From the NCBI GenBank assembly GCA_024742665.1, contig JANSYA010000001.1, positions 1,006,425 through 1,070,424 of the forward strand: a DNA stretch of 64,000 nt. Direction: 5' to 3'. The position numbers and the translations under genes were made by a program. The notes beneath the pieces are model-generated. The model did no database searches. It worked only from the letters and a program-made list of their open reading frames with translations, and was not told the DNA's origin. Origin of the DNA: a bacterium. GTDB taxonomy: Bacteria; Spirochaetota; Leptospiria; Leptospirales; Leptonemataceae. Of the stretch, positions 54,799 to 63,936 are shown piece after piece (within the stretch, counting starts at the first letter, position 1; every line of letters begins with the position of its first letter).

Positions 54799-55371
54799 AT
54801 GTTTGCGGATTTTATTCAGAAAATCAAACGGCTTGCGGGACGCGACGCCGGCGATCCGAACGATATCGACGCTTTGATCGAACGAATCGGAACGAAGCAT
54901 ACCGCCGAGGATCGGCGGCGGGCTTATGCACTGTTCTTAACGAATTCGCTGTACGCGCCGGTCGTCTCGTTTAAGGACGACGCGTCGGAGGGCGCCGGGA
55001 AAAAGAAGGCCGCGAAAAAAAAGAAAACGAAAAAGAAGACCAAAGAGAAAGCTGGCAAAAAAAAATCCGCGAAGCAGGGCCGCCGGGGATCGCCGGACGA
55101 GCAAGCCATGAACCTGGCCATGGCCGGGGTGAACGGCTTTCAGATGTTTTTGATGTATACGAGCGGCGAAGACGAGCGGATCGCCGAACAGGCGCAGCAC
55201 CAGCTCCAGCTGCCGGGCCGCCGGGCCTTCGAGATGACTCTGCAAACCCAGGGCGTCGACGGTCTGCTGATTCACAACAGACGCAATGCCTGGATGGCCC
55301 TGCCCAATGAACTGGTCCAGGAAATTCTCGAAGTCTTTCCGGAAGACAACGAAGCCGATCACGCTCAATAA
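54799..55371 (+). CDS. Unknown protein with lysine-rich internal insert
   Basis: A 190-residue protein from the ATG at 54799; the frame is open back to 54649 but the upstream stretch is not protein-like. An N-terminal helical part (MFADFIQKIKRLAGRDAGDP...) is followed by a lysine-rich insert (about residues 68-98) resembling the tail of the divergent ligase. A conserved-looking C-terminal domain (AMAGVNGFQMFLMYTSGEDER...FEMTLQTQGVDGLLIHNRRNAW) completes it. I do not recognise the family. Sharing of the lysine-rich composition with ligA suggests both act at DNA or in one complex. Confidence 0.6.
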   Translation: MFADFIQKIKRLAGRDAGDPNDIDALIERIGTKHTAEDRRRAYALFLTNSLYAPVVSFKDDASEGAGKKKAAKKKKTKKKTKEKAGKKKSAKQGRRGSPDEQAMNLAMAGVNGFQMFLMYTSGEDERIAEQAQHQLQLPGRRAFEMTLQTQGVDGLLIHNRRNAWMALPNELVQEILEVFPEDNEADHAQ

Positions 55372-55456
55372 CGGCGGCGATTGCGAAGCGGCCGGCGTAC
55401 CAAAATCGGATCGATCGCATCGCGACCGCCGGCCGCCTGTTCGGTTTCAGGAATTT

Positions 55457-57217
55457 TCAGGAGCCGGTCTTCTTCGTCGAAGCGCCGGCCTTCGCCTGCG
55501 TCGTTTTCCCTTCGGCGGCCATCTTTTCAGCGAGCGACTTCACGCCTTTCAGATTGCGTTTGCCGGTTCCCAGAACAGGCAGTTCGTCTACTTGATACGA
55601 GTCTCTCGGGCGCGGTCGAAAGAGCGCCGGATACTCGGCCAGGGCCTGTTCCAGTAGATCGCCGACGGGACAGGGCAGCGCCGTATACAATAAAACCAGG
55701 CGTTCGCCTTTTGCGGGATCCGGAACGGCGGCGACGGCCACTTCGTAATCGCTTTCGTCGTCGGCCGCGCCGGAATCGCCGGAATCATGCGGGAAGTTTT
55801 TGCGAATATACGAATCCAGCGCCTCTTCGACCGAATCGAGCGGCACCATTTCGCCGCCCAGTTTCGCGAAGCGCGCGAGTCTGCCGGTAATAAACAAAAA
55901 GCCGTCTTCGTCCAGTCGCCCCATATCCCCCGTGCGATAGCCGTCGAGCACGAAGGCCGCGTCGGTCAAATCGTCGCGCTTTAAATATCCCAGCATGCGC
56001 GCCGGGCTGCGAACGATAATCAGCCCTTCGCTTCCGCGGGGCAATTCCTCTAAGGTTTCAGGATCGACGATTAAGATTTCAATGCCCGGCAGCGGGCGTC
56101 CGACGGAACCGTCGCGAGCCGGCGGTCCGGCATAGATTTCGCCTTCGGCCCCGCCGCGAGCGATGGATGCATTCTTCGCAGAATAATCGGGAGGCTCGGC
56201 CTGGGCCGAGTCCATCAAATTCGCCGAGACGATCGGAGCGAGTTCGGTGCAGCCGTAGCCTTCGAGCAGCGTCGCCTTGAAGCGATCCTCGAAGGCGACG
56301 CGCAGTTCCGGCGGACACTTTTCCGCGCCTACAATCGCGAACTGCATCGTCGCGAATTGGTGCGGCTGGACTTTTTTCAGGTACTGGCGGCAAAAGGTCG
56401 GCGTGCTGATCATGCAGGTCGCGGAAGTTTTTTCCGCGTGGCGACCGAAGGCGGCCGGATCCCGGGGATTCGGAAAAGCTGAAATCGTCACGCCGTTCGT
56501 CAGGCCCAGCCAGAAACCGGGGACCAGGCCGAAGCTGTGAAAGAGCGGCAGCGCCGTTAAGAGGACGTGCGCCTGGTGCAGATTCAATCCCGTGCGCGCC
56601 GATTCAATATTCGCCAGGATTTGCGCGTGCGTCAGCTGGATGCCTTTGGGATCGCCGGTCGTGCCCGAAGAAAATACAATCGTCGCCACGTCCTGACTGC
56701 GTCCGCGATCGAGCTTGCGCAGGCCGCCGTGCGAAAGCAGCGGCAGTCTCGCCATATTCGCCAGGGTCTTCGCTTTCGAAACCCGCGGCAGTAAATCCAG
56801 GTCGGCCAAAAGCACGCGGCCAGGGAGCGCCGGCGGATCGGTCAGGCGATCGAGATATTTTTGCGCCGTTATGATCGTCGTGATTTCGGCGATTTCGCAC
56901 ATGCGTTTCAGCTGCGCTTCTCCCGCGGTATGATTGAGATTCACAGCGGTTCGCCCGGCCAGCGCCAGGGCCAGATTCACGACCGTGCCGCCTTTGCCCG
57001 GCGGCAGGAGCACGCCGACGCGCGCGGCGCTGACTTCGGCGTCGAGCAGGTCCCGCAGACTGAGGGCCGCCGCGGCCAGACGGACCCGACTCATAGAGCC
57101 GGTCGGATCGACGATGGCTGTGTGGCGCGGGCCCGATTGCACCGTATGTAAAAAGGCCAGCCCCAGACTGCGATCGTCTGCTTCGCGGCGGGCCACCGCT
57201 TCCTGGTAGGTCATCAC
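55457..57217 (-). CDS. Aas-like acyl-ACP synthetase (AMP-forming)
   Basis: A 586-residue adenylate-forming enzyme. The ATP loop is IVFSSGTTGDPKG, a second core motif is GYGCTE and the flexible hinge is YRTGDMGRLDEDGFLFITGR. It continues LARFAKLGGEMVP, characteristic of the synthetase half of Aas, and ends with the catalytic Lys in GTGKRNLKG. It should activate fatty acids for lipid remodelling. The acyltransferase half found in Escherichia coli Aas is absent. A short Ala/Lys-rich tail closes the protein. Confidence 0.85.
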   Translation of the reverse strand: MMTYQEAVARREADDRSLGLAFLHTVQSGPRHTAIVDPTGSMSRVRLAAAALSLRDLLDAEVSAARVGVLLPPGKGGTVVNLALALAGRTAVNLNHTAGEAQLKRMCEIAEITTIITAQKYLDRLTDPPALPGRVLLADLDLLPRVSKAKTLANMARLPLLSHGGLRKLDRGRSQDVATIVFSSGTTGDPKGIQLTHAQILANIESARTGLNLHQAHVLLTALPLFHSFGLVPGFWLGLTNGVTISAFPNPRDPAAFGRHAEKTSATCMISTPTFCRQYLKKVQPHQFATMQFAIVGAEKCPPELRVAFEDRFKATLLEGYGCTELAPIVSANLMDSAQAEPPDYSAKNASIARGGAEGEIYAGPPARDGSVGRPLPGIEILIVDPETLEELPRGSEGLIIVRSPARMLGYLKRDDLTDAAFVLDGYRTGDMGRLDEDGFLFITGRLARFAKLGGEMVPLDSVEEALDSYIRKNFPHDSGDSGAADDESDYEVAVAAVPDPAKGERLVLLYTALPCPVGDLLEQALAEYPALFRPRPRDSYQVDELPVLGTGKRNLKGVKSLAEKMAAEGKTTQAKAGASTKKTGS

Positions 57218-57390
57218 TCGATACAGGATTCAGCCAGAGCAAATTCGCGAAAGCGATTTTCTCCCGATCTTCGCAACGATTTCAGGCCGGACGCGAAGGG
57301 CGCGTGCGTCCATGGCAATAGATTGAGGTAGATTTGAAATAGATTGAAATGCAGCGGAGAGCTGGAGAGCGCGAGCGAATGCCGCGTGAA

Positions 57391-57900
57391 TCAGTTGCTG
57401 GCGGACTCGCCGGAGTCGTCGGGATTGCCGCGGGCGCAGCTGCCGGTCGTGCGAAGTTCGACGCACTTGCCGTACAGATTCAAAGAGTGGTCGGCCAGAT
57501 CATAGCCGTGTTCGCCGGCGATCTTGAGCTGCATCTCTTCGATGGCGTCGTTGACGAATTCGTCGATACGGCCGCAGTCCAGGCAGAGAATGTGATCGTG
57601 GTGATCCTGGCCGGGAATGTGTTCGTAGTACTTGGCGTTTTGGCCGAAATTGTGTTCGGTCAGCTGACCCGCTTCCACCATCACGGAAACGATGCGGTAG
57701 ATGGTCGCGCGCGAAATCTCGCCGCGCCGGTCTTTCAAAGCTTCCGCCAGAGCGTCCACGGTGAAGTGGGACTCCATGCTAAAAACTTTCTCGGCGACCA
57801 GCAAACGCTGGCTGGTGATCTTCAACCCCTTCTTCTTGAGGTAATTGGAAAAATTGGCCAGCTGTTTGTGAATATCGACCTGTGGTTGCGGAGTCGTCAC
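57391..57900 (-). CDS. Fur family transcriptional regulator
   Basis: A 169-residue metal-dependent repressor. The N-terminal winged helix includes LKITSQRLLVAEKVFSM and EISRATIYRIVSVMVEAGQL. The metal-binding region HIPGQDHHDHILCLDCGRIDEF carries His residues and the first Cys pair. The usual second CxxC is replaced by CVELRTTGSC, so the structural zinc site is non-standard. Which metal or peroxide it senses (Fur, PerR or Zur type) cannot be decided. It is divergent from the PAS-GGDEF gene with a 75-bp gap that contains two TGAAAAT direct repeats. Confidence 0.88.
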   Translation of the reverse strand: MTTPQPQVDIHKQLANFSNYLKKKGLKITSQRLLVAEKVFSMESHFTVDALAEALKDRRGEISRATIYRIVSVMVEAGQLTEHNFGQNAKYYEHIPGQDHHDHILCLDCGRIDEFVNDAIEEMQLKIAGEHGYDLADHSLNLYGKCVELRTTGSCARGNPDDSGESASN

Positions 57901-57975
57901 GTGGTGCTAAATTATGAAAATTCCCTGAAAATGCAATGAAATTCCGGGGGAGAGATTCCAGACCTGTAAAAAAAT

Positions 57976-59448
57976 ATGATTCTTTTGATTACCGATCGTC
58001 CTGAACGCTTCTCCGGCCTGAGTTCCGCGATCACGCTCAAATCGCTGCGCCTGGTCCGTCCGGAGGCGGCGCTGATTCGTCAGATTCTGGAGCGCCGGGA
58101 AGAAGAACCCGAGGCGGTGCTGTGCGATCTGGGCGCGGCCGGCGCGAAGCAGAGCGGCGCCGCCTCGGACGTCCAGGCTCTCCGGCGATGTTTCGGCGAT
58201 TTGGTGCCCTTCGTGCTGGTATATGAAAGCGGCGATTCCGTCGCGGCTGCGGAGTCGCCGGGCGTCGCCAGGGCTGAATCCACGAACTTCGGCGTCGCGG
58301 AAATTGTCGCCCTGGCCGACCAGGGTTTCGCGCACTTCCGGTCGATCGACGATCTCTTTGGAGCGGGGGTCGACTCCTATCTCTATAGTTTGATTCAGCA
58401 GTACGAAAGCCGTCAGATAATCCAGGGCGTTCGTTCGTTTTTTATCGATCAGGTCGTGCGCGACGAGTTGATTCGCACGCATGGTTTGCTCGATGCGCTT
58501 GAATCCGGCGTGATGCTTGTAACGCCCGCTTTCAAAAATCAGGACTTCTTGATTCACAATGTCAACGATATGCTGGAGATTCTATTTGAAACCGACCTGC
58601 GTTCGTTTGAAAATCGAACTCTGAGCGAACTATTGCGCAGCCCTGAGGTTCGAGAAGAAGTGCGCGAGGCCTTTCGCGTGGACTTAAATTCCGTCTTCGG
58701 CGGCAAAGGTCCCGCCAGCAGTTTCGAAAATCAGGCGCGGCGTTCGATGCTGCTTTCGCTCGGTCCGGAGGCGTACGTCGAACGCGTGATTTCGCCGTTC
58801 TATCAGCCGGACGGCGCGCTCGCCGGCTACGTGTTATTATTCCAGGACATGACTTTTGAAGTCGAGCGCGGTTTAATCGATCGCGTGACCGGCCTGGTCG
58901 GTCGCGATCAATTAGAGCGAGCGCTCGCCCGACGCATTCGGCGGATGGAACGTTTCGCCAAAACTCGCTGCGGCGAGCTGGGCGCGATTCTCGTTAAGAT
59001 CCGCGGTCTGGATTCCGGCGACGGCTTCGGAGACCGCGCGGGCAGCGAAGCCTTAGAGTACGTTCTGCGCAAAGCGGGGCAGGGACTGAAATATTCCGTA
59101 CGCAACGCGGGAGTCGTCAGTCGCGTCGGCCGCTCTGAATTTTTAGTCGCGGTGCCGGGCCTGCCATTGGAACGAGTGTGCGAAGCGAGTCGGACGATTC
59201 TGGCGCGCATGCGCGAAATACATATTCAGGCCTTCGGACCGCTGGAAGTGAACGCGGGCGTCGTGCACCAGGCGCTGCCGTCGGAATTTTCGGCGGAATC
59301 CGGCGCAGGCGAAAGCGAGCTGCGAACGATCCAACACGAGCTTGCGGCGCGTCTGGACGAAGCGCGACGGGCCCTGCATCGCGCGGCGGACTCCGGACCG
59401 AATCGCGCGATCCTGTACACGCGCTCCGGCGGCTATACCGAAGTCTGA
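57976..59448 (+). CDS. Signalling protein: N-terminal receiver-like, PAS-like and degenerate GGDEF domains
   Basis: A 490-residue protein. Residues 1 to about 120 look like a decayed receiver domain (MILLITDRPE...VLCDLGAAG). The middle (about 160-295) is PAS-like (SGVMLVTPAF...ISPFYQPDGALAGYVLLFQDMT). Residues about 300-480 match the GGDEF fold: DRVTGLVGRDQLERAL corresponds to the D-LTGL-NR start. The signature GGDEF reads VGRSEF, so the catalytic Gly-Gly-Asp-Glu is lost and c-di-GMP synthesis is unlikely. It may act as a c-di-GMP or GTP binder. Confidence 0.7.
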   Translation: MILLITDRPERFSGLSSAITLKSLRLVRPEAALIRQILERREEEPEAVLCDLGAAGAKQSGAASDVQALRRCFGDLVPFVLVYESGDSVAAAESPGVARAESTNFGVAEIVALADQGFAHFRSIDDLFGAGVDSYLYSLIQQYESRQIIQGVRSFFIDQVVRDELIRTHGLLDALESGVMLVTPAFKNQDFLIHNVNDMLEILFETDLRSFENRTLSELLRSPEVREEVREAFRVDLNSVFGGKGPASSFENQARRSMLLSLGPEAYVERVISPFYQPDGALAGYVLLFQDMTFEVERGLIDRVTGLVGRDQLERALARRIRRMERFAKTRCGELGAILVKIRGLDSGDGFGDRAGSEALEYVLRKAGQGLKYSVRNAGVVSRVGRSEFLVAVPGLPLERVCEASRTILARMREIHIQAFGPLEVNAGVVHQALPSEFSAESGAGESELRTIQHELAARLDEARRALHRAADSGPNRAILYTRSGGYTEV

Positions 59449-59485
59449 ATTGGAGCGAGCGATCGCATCGCTCAGGTGACGTCCG

Positions 59486-60205
59486 CTACTGCTGGCGAAC
59501 GGCGCGTTCCATTTCGATGGCCATCAGATCATAGCCGTTTTGCGTCGGGTGCAGCGGATCGCCCGCGTCGTAGAGCGCGGGCACCGGGCTCGCGTTTTGA
59601 AATACAGTTTCCAGATCGACCAGCACGCTGTTGTCGCCTGCATAGCGCGCGACGTGCTCCGGTCGCAGGGCGGCGTTGTTCGCGGCGATGGCCGGCGCGA
59701 GAGTTCCGATTAAAGTCCCCGGCATCGTAAAATAATAGACGCGGGCGAAACTGCGCTTGCGGAGCTCGGCGTGAAATGTCGCCACCCGTTCCAGAAACTG
59801 CGGGGGAGCGAGCGTGAAGCCGTCGTTCGTGCCGAGCGGAACGAGAATATAGGCCGGCGGCCCCGTCGTCGCCTGGGCGAAGGCTTCGTCCAATCGGCCG
59901 ATCCAGAAATTAAAGTCGGTGTTGATGATGCCGCGAAAGGCGACGGTGTAGCCGGGCCCCAGGCGCGACTGTAAACCGAATCCCGAAGAAAAATCGGTCA
60001 GAGAATCGCCGATGATCAGCACGCTCTGATTCGTTGTAAGCGTTAAGGCCGGCAGCAGTTCCGAAACGACGTCAGTATTGGACGAACGATTCACGCAGGC
60101 CAGGGTGGCGCTCAGGCAAAGGCCGCCCATAACGATCGCATGCAGAATCGCGCGCAAGATACCGCGCTGCGTTCCGCACGAGACGGCGTGCGCGAACTGA
60201 GTCAT
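59486..60205 (-). CDS. SGNH-family hydrolase lipoprotein
   Basis: From ATG 60205 the 239-residue product has a hydrophobic leader and lipobox SATLAC. The SGNH motifs are clear: IIGDSLTD (nucleophile Ser), Gly and Asn in LGTND, and the catalytic Asp/His in DPLHPTQNG. It would be a secreted esterase or lipase-like enzyme, the second SGNH protein in the window. The open frame upstream to 60286 is probably not coding. Confidence 0.82.
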   Translation of the reverse strand: MTQFAHAVSCGTQRGILRAILHAIVMGGLCLSATLACVNRSSNTDVVSELLPALTLTTNQSVLIIGDSLTDFSSGFGLQSRLGPGYTVAFRGIINTDFNFWIGRLDEAFAQATTGPPAYILVPLGTNDGFTLAPPQFLERVATFHAELRKRSFARVYYFTMPGTLIGTLAPAIAANNAALRPEHVARYAGDNSVLVDLETVFQNASPVPALYDAGDPLHPTQNGYDLMAIEMERAVRQQ

Positions 60206-60351
60206 GGCTGCGGCCGGATGCACATCGGCCCCGGCTCTGCCTGTCGTAGTCGTCGACTGCGGTCCTGTACTTGAGATGAACGCCATGCGAATGCTGCCCG
60301 CGATCGATTCTGCTGGTCTCCTTGCCGGTGTCGACCGAAATCCCCGGCGGA

Positions 60352-60936
60352 TCAGGAGCGCCGCGCGCGATACAGCACGTGCGATCGCAGGGGATGTCCG
60401 GGCGCCAGGGCCGGGTGCTCGAAGTCTTCCGCGGCCGAGCGCGTCATGCCGATCTTTTCCATGACCCGGCGCGAGGCAGTATTTTCGACGGCTGTGAAGC
60501 TGACGATTTCGGGCAGCTCCAGCTTCTCGAAGGCGAAGCTCAGCACGGCCCGGGCGGCTTCCGTCGCGTAGCCGCGTCCCTGGAACTCCCGGGCCAGTCG
60601 CCAGCCGATTTCCATCGCGGGTGTAAACTTCGCTTCGAAGTCCGCCAGATTCAGTCCGGTAAAGCCGATGACCGCGCCCGGGGAATGCGCGCTTTCATCG
60701 TCCGTGTCGGTCGCCGAAGACTGCGAGCGCAGAGCGACGGCCCACATTCCAAAGCCGTGGCGCGCGAAGTGCGCAACCGCGCGATCGAAGAGCGCGTCGC
60801 TCTGTTCGCGATTCAGCGGTGCCGGAAAATAGCGCATCACCTCCGGGTCGGCGTTCATGCGCGCGAAGCCGTCGCGATCCGTGTCGCGCCATTCGCGTAA
60901 GAGGAGTCGGTCCGTTTCGATCGTTGGATGATTCAT
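60352..60936 (-). CDS. GNAT family N-acetyltransferase (RimJ/RimL-like)
   Basis: A 194-residue acetyltransferase starting at ATG 60936 (the family opens with ETDRLLLREW). The acetyl-CoA loop is REFQGRGYATEAARAVL, following the pattern Q/RxxGxG/A, and the C-terminal VENTASRRVMEKIGMTRS is typical of the RimJ/RimL/L7L12-acetylating subgroup. The exact substrate (ribosomal protein or small molecule) is unknown. The gene is divergent from a DUF218 gene only 30 bp away. Confidence 0.88.
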   Translation of the reverse strand: MNHPTIETDRLLLREWRDTDRDGFARMNADPEVMRYFPAPLNREQSDALFDRAVAHFARHGFGMWAVALRSQSSATDTDDESAHSPGAVIGFTGLNLADFEAKFTPAMEIGWRLAREFQGRGYATEAARAVLSFAFEKLELPEIVSFTAVENTASRRVMEKIGMTRSAAEDFEHPALAPGHPLRSHVLYRARRS

Positions 60937-60965
60937 GCCGATGCGATGAAAACAATCGACTTTCG

Positions 60966-61703
60966 ATGACGTCAATTCAGATTGTGCCCATGCTGCGTCG
61001 GCTTATCGTTTGTTGCGCTCTGCTGCTAGCCTGTGATCTGATCGCGGCCGCGGCCTTCAACGCCATGGCCGAAAATTTTCCGCCGCGTGCGACGGCCGCT
61101 CCGGCGGACGGGCAGGTCAAGCGTCCGGTCGCGGAGTTCGATGCGGTCGTCGTTTTTTGCGCGGGTATCGGTCCGCATTCGGGACTGGATGCGACGACCG
61201 TCGAACGCCTGCATTTCGCGGCGGAGCTTTATCGCCGGGGAGCCGCGCCGGTCGTTGTGGGGATCGGCGGGCACTGGCGCGAGAACCGCCTGGCGAAACG
61301 GCGCGACGGCATGACGCGGATCTCAGGCGCGGCCGGTCTGCCAGGCGGTGCGATCGTTCAGGATCGGGAATCCTATGATACGGTCACGAACATCGATGAG
61401 TTCTTTCGACTCGCCGATGCGTACGGGTGGCGTCGCGTCGCTTTCGTGACTTCGCCCCTGCACATGCTGCGGGTGCGCTATGAAAGCGCGTCTCGATCGA
61501 TCAATGCATCGCAGCCTGATAGTATATCCAGTGTTCCCGTCGCAGAATCGCTGGAGATCGTTTCGCTGCCGTTTACGGCCAGCGGACAGGCGAGTCTTTT
61601 CGCGGCGTGGCGCGAAGCGCATCACGAGTGGATCGCCTGGAGCATGACGCTCGTCTTGCCCGAAACGGTCTTTCGCAAGATCATGCGCTGGCGTCGGCTC
61701 TGA
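60966..61703 (+). CDS. DUF218 (ElyC/SanA/YdcF-like) membrane protein
   Basis: From ATG 60966 (60990 also possible) the 245-residue product has an N-terminal membrane segment (about 9-28) and a DUF218 domain: FDAVVVFCAGIG, a central VVVGIGG, ESYDTVTNIDEFFRLADAYGWRRVAFVTSPLHMLR. Relatives (YdcF, SanA, ElyC) act in envelope or vancomycin-sensitivity traits; the enzyme activity is unsettled. It is tail-to-tail with the next gene. Confidence 0.85.
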   Translation: MTSIQIVPMLRRLIVCCALLLACDLIAAAAFNAMAENFPPRATAAPADGQVKRPVAEFDAVVVFCAGIGPHSGLDATTVERLHFAAELYRRGAAPVVVGIGGHWRENRLAKRRDGMTRISGAAGLPGGAIVQDRESYDTVTNIDEFFRLADAYGWRRVAFVTSPLHMLRVRYESASRSINASQPDSISSVPVAESLEIVSLPFTASGQASLFAAWREAHHEWIAWSMTLVLPETVFRKIMRWRRL

Positions 61704-61710
61704 ACGAAGA

Positions 61711-63759
61711 TCAGGCGATGAAATTCCAGTAGTACAGAAACCAGAAGAAGGCGAAGAGACCGATCACGAGCGCGGTATAGAAAACGCGGCCGGCTTTGCT
61801 CCAGTAGCGTCGGGACCAGGCCGGCAACACGTACGTCAGAGCGAGCAGCTGCAATAGAAAGGCGGCGAAAGGAATATAAAACGGCCAGCGCGGCGGAATC
61901 GAAAATACGAATTCAATGCCGCTCATCAAAAAGGCCAGCACGCCGAAAAATACGAGGTACGTGCTCACAATGCCGAAGCCCACCCAGCCGGCCCGGCGCG
62001 CGTCGGCGTCCAGCCCCGCGCGATAGCCCCGCGAAAGCGCCATCATCAGTCCGGTCGGTCGAAAGACGAAACCGCCGATGATTAAGATCGCGCCGATCGC
62101 AATGATTGCGAAGTGCAGGGGCGGCCATTCGTACCAGGCGACGCGGTGAAAGGTCATGATCGCAATATCGTTAACGAGGAGTGAAGCGACTTCGCCGGAT
62201 GCATTGCGCAAAAATACGAAGCGCTTGTGGCCCTCGCGTTCCTGAAATACGTCGGGCGCGATCGCAACGAAGTCCAGCAATTCGCCCGAGAAAAAATCGC
62301 GAATCAGCAGACCGTCGCCGGTCTCATTCAGCTTTACGTTGATGCTCATAAAAAGCGCGATGACTTTCGTGAAATCCGTTTCGGAGCGGCGATTGGTCGT
62401 ATAAAATCCGGGGTAGGCGTCCAGGTCGATCGGCGCGACTGTCTGGAATTCTTGCGCGAGGACCTGCCCTGTCGGCGCCGGAAAGAAGGTGTCCAGAAAT
62501 TCCGCTCGGAGCTCCCAGACGGGGAGCGTGCCCGTGGCGGAATTCGTGGAGATAAAAAAGCCGAGATCCTGTTCCGGCATTATTCCCGCCAGGCTGTGAA
62601 AGAAAATCGTATCGCCGCTGTGGCCGATGATCCGTTGCCCGTGGCTGTCCAGTTCCATAAAGCCGTGCGCGAAACCGTTGCCCAGGGCGTGGGGGCGAAA
62701 GAGCGTCGAGTGCATTTGCCGGGCTGTCGCCGGCGATAGCAGTGCTCCGGAGCGACCGCCCTGATGGTGGGCGAGGTGCGTCGCGAGAAAGCGGCCTAAA
62801 TCATCGGCGGTCGTACTCAGGCCGCCGGCCGATGTGCCCTGGATGATTTCGAAAACCTGAGCTTCGAATTTCGCCGGATCGATCGCGATCGTCTCCGGCT
62901 CTGCATCGGCCTCTGGCATTTCACCGGTATACAGGAAACCGTCCGAGAGCTTTGCTGCGAGCGCCGCGGGCAGGGGCTGGCGAAAACTGGAGCTCCGCAT
63001 ATTCAGCGGCGCGAAAATATTTTTTTCAACATAGTCTTCGAAGCTTTCGCCGCTCACCTGCTCGACGATGTACCCGGCCAGGATGGCTCCGTAATTCGAG
63101 TAAGCGATTTCCTGGCCGGCCGGCAGGACTCGCTGCGGCGGCAATACTTCGACGGCTTCGCGCAGGTTCTGGGCCCGGGCGGGATCATCCGCGAAGAGAT
63201 TGATCGCGCGGTCTTCAAAACCCGTCGTATGGACGAGCAGGTCCCGGACAAGAACGGGACGTTGGTCGGCGAGTTCCGGAATGCGAAACAGAATTTCGCC
63301 GCTGTCGGGGTCGCGACGCTGCACGTATTCGTTTACGTCGGCGTCCAAATCCACGCGCCCTTGCTCAATCAATTGCATCAGGGCGGTGAATGTGAACAGC
63401 TTCGAAATTGAGGCGACGCGAAAGAGGGTTCGCTGCGGATCGACGCTTTCGCAGGCCTGTTCCGGTGTGATGCGGGCGCAGCCGAAACCGCCGCTGTAAA
63501 CGACGCGGCCCTTGTGTACAACGGCGACGACGGCCCCCGCGACGGCGTGTTCGTCCAGCTTCGCGGGAACGCGCTCTTCGAAGAAGCGCGCGAAATTCTG
63601 CGCCGTGCGGGGCGATCCTGTTATCGCGTTCGGATCTGTTTCATCGGCGCTCAGAGTCGCGCCGGTCGAAAGATACAGTGCGAAAACCGCGCAGGCGAAG
63701 AGACGCACTGCGATTTTGAGGAGACGAATCGGGCTTGCTTTCGAAATCCGTAGCTGCAT
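61711..63759 (-). CDS. Beta-lactamase-fold serine hydrolase with C-terminal membrane helices
   Basis: From ATG 63759 the 682-residue product has a signal peptide (about 12-37) and a class-C beta-lactamase domain. The nucleophile motif is ASISK (SxxK), the second is YSN (IAYSNYG) and the third is HSG (IIGHSGDT). The C-terminal 130 residues form about four membrane helices. Such enzymes are D-aminopeptidases, esterases or PBP-like peptidases rather than resistance lactamases. The longer frame up to 63909 is unlikely to be translated. It follows the SDR gene in the same direction but a terminator separates them. Confidence 0.85.
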   Translation of the reverse strand: MQLRISKASPIRLLKIAVRLFACAVFALYLSTGATLSADETDPNAITGSPRTAQNFARFFEERVPAKLDEHAVAGAVVAVVHKGRVVYSGGFGCARITPEQACESVDPQRTLFRVASISKLFTFTALMQLIEQGRVDLDADVNEYVQRRDPDSGEILFRIPELADQRPVLVRDLLVHTTGFEDRAINLFADDPARAQNLREAVEVLPPQRVLPAGQEIAYSNYGAILAGYIVEQVSGESFEDYVEKNIFAPLNMRSSSFRQPLPAALAAKLSDGFLYTGEMPEADAEPETIAIDPAKFEAQVFEIIQGTSAGGLSTTADDLGRFLATHLAHHQGGRSGALLSPATARQMHSTLFRPHALGNGFAHGFMELDSHGQRIIGHSGDTIFFHSLAGIMPEQDLGFFISTNSATGTLPVWELRAEFLDTFFPAPTGQVLAQEFQTVAPIDLDAYPGFYTTNRRSETDFTKVIALFMSINVKLNETGDGLLIRDFFSGELLDFVAIAPDVFQEREGHKRFVFLRNASGEVASLLVNDIAIMTFHRVAWYEWPPLHFAIIAIGAILIIGGFVFRPTGLMMALSRGYRAGLDADARRAGWVGFGIVSTYLVFFGVLAFLMSGIEFVFSIPPRWPFYIPFAAFLLQLLALTYVLPAWSRRYWSKAGRVFYTALVIGLFAFFWFLYYWNFIA

Positions 63760-63830
63760 GCGAACGGTTTCTGAAAGGGGAGCGGTCAGGGCCAGTAAAT
63801 TTCGCGCGGTGCGAAGGGCATCATGCCAAT

Positions 63831-63863
63831 AAAAAAGGCGGCCCTTTTTACAGAACCGCCTTT
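63831..63863 (-). terminator. Rho-independent terminator after the SDR gene
   Basis: On the minus strand AAAGGCGG (63863-63856) pairs with CCGCCTTT (63841-63834) and runs into six T (63836-63831). It lies about 74 bp after the SDR stop and before the serine hydrolase start. Confidence 0.75.
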
Positions 63864-63936
63864 CAAGACGCGCGAAAAATCGTGTAGACGATTGCTTACG
63901 CGAAATCACTCGAACGAGAATTCGTTCTTCAAGTGA

